Shown here one piece after another: positions 1 through 4,562 of a stretch of 5,093 nt of DNA (positions within the stretch are counted from its first letter, which is position 1; every line of letters starts with the position of its first letter). Source of the DNA: JBKHYG01 sp046565595 (GTDB lineage: Bacteria > Actinomycetota > AC-67); contig JBKHYG010000082.1 in assembly GCA_046565595.1 (NCBI GenBank), positions 1-5,093 of the forward strand. The letters run 5' to 3'. Position numbers and translations under genes: made by a program. The notes beneath the pieces are model-generated. The model saw nothing but the letters and a program-made list of their open reading frames with translations. It had not been told where the DNA came from and searched no databases.

Positions 1-1169
1 TCGATCACCTCGTCCTTGACCCGCTCGAAGTAGACGATGAACGAGTCCGCGGCGATACCGAGCGACACGATCAGACCGGCGATGCCAGCGAGCGACAGCG
101 AGAAGCCGGCGACCTGTCCCAAGAGGATTATCAAGCCGAGCGTTATCGCCGCATGTATCGCGATGCCGAGCCAGATGACCAGCCCCAGGAATCGATAGAA
201 CAGCAACACATAGAGGAAGACGATCGCGACCCCGATGACGCTGGCCAGCAGCCCGTTACGGAGGGACTCGCGGCCAAGCGTCGGCGAGACCGTGGTCGTC
301 GAACTCGGCTCGAGTTCGACCGGCAGCGCACCGTAACGAAGCACGAGCGCAAGGTCTTTGGCTTCATCTTCACTGAAGTTCCCGGTTATCTGGGCCTGGC
401 TGATACCACGGTTGCATTCGACGCCCTCGCCCATCTGAGGGGCGCTACGAACCACACCGTCGAGGACGATCGCCAACTGGTCGCGCGGCGGCTGACCTCT
501 GTTGCAAGCCAACTCGCCGGTGATCTCCTTGAACGCGGTGGCGCCCTCGCTCGTCAGGTCGAGGGTCACGAACCAGCCGCTGACGCTCTGCACATCGATC
601 GCGGCCTGTGCCGAACTGACCTGTTCGCCATCGACCGCCACAGGCCCGAGATGCAGGATCGGCCAGGACTCCGGCGGGGCGCCCGAGGTCTCGAGGCATG
701 CCACGAGGGGCTCATCGGGTTTGTCGGTCGGATAGGTAGAGGGATCCCCGCAGACGACCTGCTCCTGTCCGGGCCTAGCTTCACCGCCCTGATCCGCGGG
801 AGGCAGGCTCTCCAACACCGGACGGAATCTCAGTTTCGCCGTGGAGCCGATCAACTCGAATGCACGATCCTGCTCCTCGGCTTTCACCCCTGCGATCTGA
901 ACGATGATCGAGTCGCCCTGGCGCGCGATATCCGGCTCGGCGACCCCGAAGGCGTCGACGCGTTCGCGGATGATGTCGACCGCCTTGTCCAGCGAGTCCG
1001 GACTGAACTCTGCGTCTTGCACGGGGGTGAGCGCGACGGAGATGCCTCCTTGCAGATCGAGACCGAGCTGTGGCGAATACCCGTTGGCGGCTACAACACC
1101 CCAGATGGCCGCGACGATGACACCGACGAGGATCAGGCTCCGCCAGTATCGCGTCTTGGGTCTGGCCAT
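1..1169 (-). CDS. secD: Protein translocase subunit SecD, 3' end cut by window edge
   Basis: SecD is a membrane subunit of the SecDF-YajC complex, which uses the proton motive force to help pull exported proteins through SecYEG. The visible part is 389 residues. In order: a cytoplasmic tail and first membrane helix (about 11-28); the motif LGLDLQGG (35-42); the large extracytoplasmic domain, with AIVLDGVVRSAP (233-244) and ITGNFSEDEAKDLALVLRYG (261-280) leading into ALPVELE (281-287); then membrane helices at about 306-325, 328-350 and 355-375. The read ends at FERVKDEV (381-388), so roughly the last transmembrane segments are missing. GIAADSF (371-377) is the actinobacterial version of the motif that reads GMAVDAN in proteobacteria. 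The ATG shares one base with the yajC stop (TGATG), and AGGTGG lies about 10 nt upstream, so the two genes are probably translationally coupled. Oddities are four cysteines in the extracytoplasmic domain and a perfect inverted repeat at codons 284-291. Family assignment is very secure. Confidence 0.97.
   Translation of the reverse strand, partial: MARPKTRYWRSLILVGVIVAAIWGVVAANGYSPQLGLDLQGGISVALTPVQDAEFSPDSLDKAVDIIRERVDAFGVAEPDIARQGDSIIVQIAGVKAEEQDRAFELIGSTAKLRFRPVLESLPPADQGGEARPGQEQVVCGDPSTYPTDKPDEPLVACLETSGAPPESWPILHLGPVAVDGEQVSSAQAAIDVQSVSGWFVTLDLTSEGATAFKEITGELACNRGQPPRDQLAIVLDGVVRSAPQMGEGVECNRGISQAQITGNFSEDEAKDLALVLRYGALPVELEPSSTTTVSPTLGRESLRNGLLASVIGVAIVFLYVLLFYRFLGLVIWLGIAIHAAITLGLIILLGQVAGFSLSLAGIAGLIVSLGIAADSFIVYFERVKDEVI
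298..320. repeat. Perfect 10-bp inverted repeat inside secD
   Basis: The arms GTCGAACTCG (298-307) and CGAGTTCGAC (311-320) are exact reverse complements separated by 3 bases. The repeat covers SecD codons 284-291, between the end of the extracytoplasmic domain and the second membrane helix. In the mRNA it would form a stable 10-bp hairpin. The half-sites resemble LexA half-sites, but the spacing is wrong for a LexA box. Its function, if any, is unknown. Confidence 0.85.
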
Positions 1170-1480
1170 CAGTCCGTCACCACCTTGCGGCGGATCGCTC
1201 CCTTGCTCATCTCGATGATCGTTCCAGGCGCGATCTCGACCTTCGCGTCCATGCCGTCGATCTCGCGGACGGTCCCGTAGATACCGGCGACCGTCTCAAC
1301 CCGGTCTCCGACCTCGATCGACGCGATCAACGCCTGCTGGGCGCGCATCCGCTTCTGTTGCGGACGGATCGCGAGGAAGTAGAACAGTACGAACAGGCCC
1401 CCTAGGAACAGCAGCGACGAGAGGCCGCTGGAACCGCTGGACTCTTGAGCAAGCACGAACCAGGTCATCATGTCTCCCAT
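1169..1480 (-). CDS. yajC: Preprotein translocase subunit YajC
   Basis: YajC is a small single-span membrane protein of the SecDF-YajC complex attached to the Sec translocase. The frame gives 103 residues, normal for the family. A hydrophobic helix at about 20-38 is followed by the conserved basic stretch IRPQQKRMR (38-46), then a cytoplasmic domain with GDRVETVAGIYGTVREI (58-74). The start is uncertain. The ATG at 1480 has AGGGG 8 nt upstream. In-frame ATGs at 1471 and 1468 follow GGGAG, which is 5 nt from the one at 1468; starting there gives a 99-residue protein beginning MTWFVLAQ. The gene follows ruvB after 43 bp and runs into secD with a 1-base overlap, the usual yajC-secD pairing. A short terminator-like hairpin lies directly upstream, so yajC-secD may be partly uncoupled from ruvCAB. 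Confidence 0.95.
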   Translation of the reverse strand: MGDMMTWFVLAQESSGSSGLSSLLFLGGLFVLFYFLAIRPQQKRMRAQQALIASIEVGDRVETVAGIYGTVREIDGMDAKVEIAPGTIIEMSKGAIRRKVVTD

Positions 1481-1482
1481 AC

Positions 1483-1501
1483 AAAAGGCCCCTGGAGGGC
1501 C
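1483..1501 (-). terminator. Short terminator-like hairpin before yajC
   Basis: Read on the minus strand, GGCCC (1501-1497) pairs with GGGCC (1491-1487) across a 5-base loop, with a possible G-U pair shortening the loop to 3. TTTTGT follows at once (1486-1481). This is the form of an intrinsic terminator, but the stem is short and the U tract only four long, so read-through is likely. The AGGGG candidate ribosome binding site of the 1480 start (1493-1489) lies in the loop and 3' arm, so the hairpin could instead limit yajC translation. Confidence 0.4.
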
Positions 1502-1513
1502 CGGCGAAACGCG

Positions 1514-1519
1514 ATGATA
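1514..1519 (-). promoter_or_regulatory. Possible -10 hexamer for yajC-secD
   Basis: TATCAT on the minus strand (1519-1514), just after the ruvB stop, matches five of six bases of the housekeeping -10 consensus. No good -35 is seen: the hexamer 17 bp upstream, TCAAGA, matches only three of six. Any transcript from here would still pass through the hairpin at 1501-1487. This is a weak candidate. Confidence 0.2.
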
Positions 1520-1523
1520 CCCG

Positions 1524-2540
1524 TTAGAGCAGCCTGTCTTGACTAGGGGCTCGCCTCAGTCCCAGGTGCTCGAAGGCGGCCTCGGTCGCGATCCGGCCCC
1601 TCGGGGTGCGCTGGATGAGGCCGGCCTGGAGCAGGAAGGGCTCGCTGACATCTTCGATCGTGTCCGGCTCTTCGCTGAGCGAGGCCGCCAGCGTGGTCAG
1701 ACCGGTCGGTCCTCCACCGAACTTCTCGACCAAGGTCTTGAGCAACGCAAGATCCAGGGCATCGAGACCGAGTTCGTCGACCTCGAACATGCGCAGCGCT
1801 TCACGCGCCACATCCACGGTGACCGAGCCATCCCCCTTGACCTCGGCGAAGTCACGGACCCGACGCAACAGACGGTTCGCGATCCGAGGCGTGCCACGAC
1901 TGCGGCCAGCGACCTCCGTGGCGGCGTCAGGCTCCAGTTCGACGGCAAGCACCCGCGCGCTCCGGTTGCATACCTCGACCAGATCAGGCGTCCGGTAATA
2001 CTCGAGCCGAGCGGTGTAACCGAAGCGGTGTCTGAGAGGGCTGGTCAGCAGTCCGGTGCGCGTGGTCGCACCGATGAGGGTGAAGCGGGCAACCTCTAGA
2101 CGGATGCTGCGGGCCGCCGGACCTTTGCCGATCACGACATCTAGTTGGAAGTCCTCCATGGCCTGATAGAGGATCTCCTCGACTGGCCGGGGCAGTCGGT
2201 GGATCTCGTCGATGAACAGCACATCGCCTTCCTCGAGGTTGGTGAGGATCGCGGCGAGGTCTCCCGCGCGCTCGAGGCTAGGTCCGCTGGTAGGTCGCAG
2301 CGTGGCCCCCAACTCGTTGGCGACTATGTACGCCAGGCTGGTCTTGCCCAACCCGGGCGGGCCAGAGAACAGCAGGTGATCGGGGGGCACTCCCCTGTTG
2401 CGTGCAGCTTCGACGATCAACGACACCTGCGCCCGGACCTGATCTTGACCGATGAACTCTTCGAGTTTCCGAGGCCTGATGCTGGCTTCGAACTCGGCTT
2501 CTGCCCGCGAGGGAACCGGGGTCAGCAGCTCGTCGCTCAT
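1524..2540 (-). CDS. ruvB: Holliday junction branch-migration DNA helicase RuvB
   Basis: RuvB is the AAA+ ATPase motor that forms hexameric rings on the DNA arms beside RuvA and drives branch migration of Holliday junctions during recombinational repair (EC 3.6.4.12 class). The 338 residues match the usual family length. Visible motifs are Walker A GPPGLGKTS (60-68), Walker B LFIDEIH (108-114), sensor 1 GATTR (157-161), the arginine-finger segment SPLRHRFG (167-174) and the sensor 2 region RGTPRIANRLLRR (215-227). A C-terminal winged-helix DNA-binding domain (about 255-330) carries KFGGGPTGLTTLAASL (273-288), ending with RTPRGR (311-316). All key residues are present, so the protein should be active. 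Its ATG overlaps the ruvA stop by four bases (ATGA), which points to translational coupling. It is the last gene of the ruvCAB set; the stop is TAA, followed by a 43-bp gap to yajC. Confidence 0.99.
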   Translation of the reverse strand: MSDELLTPVPSRAEAEFEASIRPRKLEEFIGQDQVRAQVSLIVEAARNRGVPPDHLLFSGPPGLGKTSLAYIVANELGATLRPTSGPSLERAGDLAAILTNLEEGDVLFIDEIHRLPRPVEEILYQAMEDFQLDVVIGKGPAARSIRLEVARFTLIGATTRTGLLTSPLRHRFGYTARLEYYRTPDLVEVCNRSARVLAVELEPDAATEVAGRSRGTPRIANRLLRRVRDFAEVKGDGSVTVDVAREALRMFEVDELGLDALDLALLKTLVEKFGGGPTGLTTLAASLSEEPDTIEDVSEPFLLQAGLIQRTPRGRIATEAAFEHLGLRRAPSQDRLL

Positions 2541-3133
2541 CTGCGCCCCAGGATAGATAGCCCGGCCTTGATGAGGTCTTGCAGACTCGTGTCGGCATCC
2601 ATCGGAACCTGCGCGAGAGCCTCCCTAGCTTCTGCGACGGTATACCCGAGAGCGGTCAGCGCCTGCTGTGCCTCCCCGACGATCTTTACCGCTTCTGGCG
2701 GAGCACCTCCTGGCACCCCGTCCAGGCCGAATGCCGTCAACCTCTCTTTGAGTTCGATGATCATGCGCTGAGCGGTCTTCTTGCCCACGCCTGGGATCAT
2801 GGTCAGCGCATCCACATCCTCTTCGCCAACCGCCTTACGGAAGACCTCGGGGGTATGGACACCAAGGATCGTCAGCGCGGCCTTGGGTCCGATGCCGTTG
2901 ACGCCCAGCAGGATCCCGAACAGGTCCCTCTGATCGACGGTGGGGAAACCGTAGAGGGTCATCGAGTCCTCTCGAACGACCATCTGGGTATGGACGCGGA
3001 CCCGCCGCCCGCGTTCTGGAAGGGTCGCGATGGCGGACACGGGTAGATGAACCCGGTAACCGATGCCGCCGACCTCGAGTATGGCGCCGTCGGCCAGGAT
3101 CTCGGCCAGTTGGCCGTCCAATGACGCGATCAT
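2537..3133 (-). CDS. ruvA: Holliday junction-binding protein RuvA
   Basis: RuvA binds the four-way junction as a tetramer or octamer, holds it open in a square-planar form and loads the RuvB rings. The protein is 198 residues, typical for the family. Three domains are recognisable: an N-terminal OB fold (about 1-63); a central domain with two helix-hairpin-helix motifs, GVNGIGPKAALTIL (77-90) and MIPGVGKKTAQRM (112-124); and a C-terminal domain (about 150-198) joined by a Gly/Pro-rich linker, which contacts RuvB. E55 and D56 sit where the acidic pin of the E. coli protein lies, so the junction-separating residues are kept. The ATG overlaps the ruvC stop (ATGA, 3133-3130), with GGAAG four bases upstream as a ribosome binding site. 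The 3' end overlaps ruvB in the same way. Confidence 0.98.
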   Translation of the reverse strand: MIASLDGQLAEILADGAILEVGGIGYRVHLPVSAIATLPERGRRVRVHTQMVVREDSMTLYGFPTVDQRDLFGILLGVNGIGPKAALTILGVHTPEVFRKAVGEEDVDALTMIPGVGKKTAQRMIIELKERLTAFGLDGVPGGAPPEAVKIVGEAQQALTALGYTVAEAREALAQVPMDADTSLQDLIKAGLSILGRR

Positions 3134-3633
3134 CGAGCTTCCGCTTCCTTGATCTTCTCGCTGAACTTCGAAGCATGGGCGTGGGTCAAAGCCAGGGCGA
3201 GCGCGTCGGCGGCATCAGCGGAGTCCAGTTCATGCTCGATACGCAGCATCGCCTTGACCATGAACGCGACCTGGTCCTTGTCTGCGTTGCCGACGCCGGT
3301 GATCGCGGACTTGACCTCGCTAGGGGTGTACTGGCGAACCGGGATCCCGATCTCGGCGGCCGCAAGCAGTGCCACGCCGCTGGCCTGGCCGACCTTCAGC
3401 GCGGTCGAGGTGTTCTTGTTGACGAACAGCCGCTCCACCGCCATGGCTTCAGGCTCGTGTTCCTCCATGACCCTCTCGAGGGTCACGCAGATGCGGAACA
3501 GGCTTCGCTCGACCGGCTCCCCGGCCTCGGCGCGGATGGTACCGACCGCCAGCATCTTCGAGATGCCGCCCCGCACCTCCACGACGCCGTACCCGGTCCT
3601 CGTCAGACCTGGGTCGATGCCGATGACTCGCAC
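3130..3633 (-). CDS. ruvC: Crossover junction endodeoxyribonuclease RuvC
   Basis: RuvC is the Holliday junction resolvase (EC 3.1.21.10), a dimeric metal-dependent nuclease that nicks two opposing strands after RuvAB branch migration. From the GTG at 3633 the protein is 167 residues, close to the family norm. It begins directly with the conserved IGIDPGLTRTGYG (4-16). The likely catalytic acids are all present: D7, E68 in AVERLFVNKNTS (65-76), and D140 and D143 in ADAADAL (139-145). The GTG start is chosen because AGGAGG lies 4 bases upstream and because family homology begins there. The same frame stays open upstream into yebC, but that stretch is not RuvC-like. A probable promoter and a LexA box precede the gene, so ruvC is likely the first gene of an SOS-controlled ruvCAB operon. 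It overlaps ruvA by four bases. Confidence 0.97.
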   Translation of the reverse strand: MRVIGIDPGLTRTGYGVVEVRGGISKMLAVGTIRAEAGEPVERSLFRICVTLERVMEEHEPEAMAVERLFVNKNTSTALKVGQASGVALLAAAEIGIPVRQYTPSEVKSAITGVGNADKDQVAFMVKAMLRIEHELDSADAADALALALTHAHASKFSEKIKEAEAR

Positions 3634-3637
3634 TGGC

Positions 3638-3643
3638 CCTCCT
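3638..3643 (-). promoter_or_regulatory. Ribosome binding site that fixes the ruvC GTG start
   Basis: The minus strand reads AGGAGG at 3643-3638, four bases before the GTG at 3633-3631. It is the strongest Shine-Dalgarno match in the window and supports the non-ATG start. Its first base is the last base of the LexA-box match. Confidence 0.85.
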
Positions 3644-3658
3644 CGAACAGGTGTACGA
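3643..3658. promoter_or_regulatory. LexA (SOS) box upstream of ruvC
   Basis: The plus strand reads TCGAACAGGTGTACGA. The known actinobacterial and Bacillus-type LexA operator is TCGAAC-N4-GTTCGA. The left half matches 6 of 6 and the right half (GTACGA) 5 of 6, with the exact 4-base spacing. The site ends nine bases before the ruvC start and begins just after a good -10 hexamer, so bound LexA would cover the expected transcription start. LexA control of ruvCAB is established in mycobacteria and other bacteria. Occupancy here is inferred. Confidence 0.8.
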
Positions 3659-3660
3659 GT

Positions 3661-3697
3661 GAGGATAGCGCGTCCGGGGACGCGTGCAAGCATCCTC
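3661..3697. repeat. Nested inverted repeat in the yebC-ruvC spacer
   Basis: The outer arms GAGGAT (3661-3666) and ATCCTC (3692-3697) enclose the inner arms CGCGTC (3669-3674) and GACGCG (3679-3684) around a 4-base loop. RNA reading through from yebC could fold into a two-tier hairpin. No U tract follows on the minus strand, so it is not a classical terminator. It overlaps the candidate ruvC promoter, and the two interpretations compete. Confidence 0.5.
3662..3689 (-). promoter_or_regulatory. Probable housekeeping promoter of ruvCAB
   Basis: On the minus strand TTGCAC (3689-3684) serves as -35 and TATCCT (3667-3662) as -10, separated by 16 bp. They match the consensus at 5 of 6 and 4 of 6 positions. 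Transcription would start near 3656-3654, inside the LexA box, which fits a repressible promoter. The spacer contains the inverted repeat CGCGTC/GACGCG (3669-3674 and 3679-3684). Confidence 0.55.
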
Positions 3698-3706
3698 GGT
3701 GGTCGC

Positions 3707-4450
3707 TCAGGCCTCGGCGAAGACGCTGTCGGGGATGTCGTAGTTGGCGTACACGGCCTGGACATCGTCATGGTCCTCGAGAGCATCGATGATCTTGAGG
3801 ATCTTCCGAGCGTCCTCTTCCTCGACCGGGACCAGGTTCGCCGGGCGCTGGGTGATCTCTGCGCTGGACATCTCGATCTTGGCTGCCGCAAGGACAGCTT
3901 TGACCCCTTCGAAGGCCGAGGGGTCGGTGACGATCTCGAAGTCCTCCACCGACTCGATGATGTCTTCGGCTCCGGCGTCCAGCGCAAGGGCCATCAGCGT
4001 TTCCTCGTCGGTCTGGCCCCGATCCACGATGAGGACTCCTCTGCGCTCGAAGAGCCACTGCACGCTTCCGGGCTCTGCCAACGCTCCCCCATGCTTTCGG
4101 AAGATCGCGCGCAGATCCTGGCTGGTCCGATTGCGGTTGTTGGTCAGCCCAGCGATGAGCATCGCCACGCCGCCCGGCGCGTAAGCCTCGTAGTTGAGAT
4201 TCTCCCAACGCTGCTGATCGAGTTCGCCGCTCGCGCGGGCCAGCGCGCGCTCGATGTTGTCCTTCGGGACGCTCGCGTCCTTGGCGCGCTGGATGGCGTC
4301 TGCCAGCGTGGGGTTGTTGTCGGGGTTCGGATCGCCGTCGCGTGCGGCGACCTCGATGCCGCGAAGGAGTTTCGCGAAGATCTTCGCGCGCTTCTTGTCC
4401 AGGGCGCCCTTGCGCTCCTGGATGCCCTTCCAGTGACTGTGTCCCGCCAT
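3707..4450 (-). CDS. yebC: YebC/PmpR family protein (TACO1 family)
   Basis: This is a member of the widespread YebC/PmpR/TACO1 family. Members were first described as DNA-binding transcriptional regulators and have more recently been linked to translation, including relief of ribosome stalling at proline-rich stretches, so the exact role here is open. The 247 residues fit the family length. Conserved features are the N-terminus MAGHSHWKGIQERKGALDKK (1-20), IFAKLLREI-like helix IFAKLLRGIEVAAR (24-37), VPKDNIERAL (61-70), YEAYAPGGVAMLIAGLTNNR (87-106), the HGGALAEPGSVQWLF segment (120-134) and the C-terminal ALEDHDDVQAVYANYDIPDS (223-242). The start is fixed by the near-invariant MAGHS. No convincing Shine-Dalgarno lies upstream, but a TAACCT hexamer 9 bases before the ATG suggests leaderless transcription. 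It precedes ruvC by 73 bp, a common arrangement. No frameshift or missing block is seen. Confidence 0.96.
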   Translation of the reverse strand: MAGHSHWKGIQERKGALDKKRAKIFAKLLRGIEVAARDGDPNPDNNPTLADAIQRAKDASVPKDNIERALARASGELDQQRWENLNYEAYAPGGVAMLIAGLTNNRNRTSQDLRAIFRKHGGALAEPGSVQWLFERRGVLIVDRGQTDEETLMALALDAGAEDIIESVEDFEIVTDPSAFEGVKAVLAAAKIEMSSAEITQRPANLVPVEEEDARKILKIIDALEDHDDVQAVYANYDIPDSVFAEA

Positions 4451-4459
4451 ACGGACCCA

Positions 4460-4465
4460 AGGTTA
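4460..4465 (-). promoter_or_regulatory. Candidate -10 hexamer of a leaderless yebC promoter
   Basis: The minus strand reads TAACCT at 4465-4460, fitting the TANNNT pattern of actinobacterial -10 elements. Nine bases separate it from the ATG at 4450, so transcription would begin at or within a few bases of the start codon. That agrees with the lack of a ribosome binding site. No -35 is recognisable; the -35 area is filled by the first copy of the direct repeat. Confidence 0.35.
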
Positions 4466-4466
4466 C

Positions 4467-4490
4467 CCAGACGCGAGGCCGCCGCCCGGC
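4467..4490. repeat. 24-bp direct repeat, copy 1 (yebC-proximal)
   Basis: This copy starts CCAGACGCGAGG and ends CGCCCGGC, and is identical at all 24 positions to the copy at 4502-4525. The bases on either side differ, so 24 bp is the full exact match. It lies just upstream of the candidate yebC -10, at a position where an activator or repressor could bind. It contains CCGCCGCCCG (4479-4488), which can also pair with 4544-4553. Confidence 0.9.
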
Positions 4491-4501
4491 GCCATCTGCA
4501 A

Positions 4502-4525
4502 CCAGACGCGAGGCCGCCGCCCGGC
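4502..4525. repeat. 24-bp direct repeat, copy 2 (dehydrogenase-proximal)
   Basis: This is the second exact copy, starting 35 bp after copy 1 and separated from it by 11 unrelated bases. Its CCGCCGCCCG segment (4514-4523) forms one arm of the GC-only inverted repeat with 4544-4553. It is not part of any recognisable gene. Confidence 0.9.
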
Positions 4526-4553
4526 TCTCCCTTATCAGGACATCGGGCGGCGG
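4514..4553 (-). terminator. GC-only hairpin after the dehydrogenase stop
   Basis: On the minus strand CCGCCGCCCG (4553-4544) pairs perfectly with CGGGCGGCGG (4523-4514) over a 20-base loop, starting nine bases after the TAG stop. All ten pairs are G-C. No U tract follows, so this is a U-less terminator candidate or an mRNA-end stabiliser and not a standard intrinsic terminator. The loop is rather long. It separates the dehydrogenase from the yebC-ruv-sec genes. Confidence 0.45.
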
Positions 4554-4562
4554 TGGTTCGCT

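Noticed and set aside
299..319. TCGAAC and GTTCGA halves in secD as a LexA box
   Set aside because: The halves are separated by 9 bases, not 4, and the site is deep inside a coding region. It is kept only as an inverted repeat.
153..1280. 375-codon plus-strand open frame antisense to secD and yajC
   Set aside because: The minus strand encodes clear, conserved SecD and YajC over the whole stretch. The plus-strand product is rich in Arg, Asp and Gly with no recognisable domain, as expected for a mirror frame in GC-rich DNA.
3634..3987. N-terminal extension of the ruvC frame to an ATG at 3987
   Set aside because: The added 118 residues are Arg/Ser-rich shadow sequence overlapping yebC. The GTG at 3633 has a strong AGGAGG and gives the exact RuvC N-terminus.
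4373..4388. 16-bp perfect palindrome CGCGAAGATCTTCGCG in yebC
   Set aside because: It encodes the conserved Ala-Lys-Ile-Phe-Ala segment with the expected GC-rich codons, so the symmetry needs no further explanation.
4467..4525. Two repeats with a spacer as a minimal CRISPR array
   Set aside because: There are only two copies, the spacer is 11 bp, and no cas gene is nearby.
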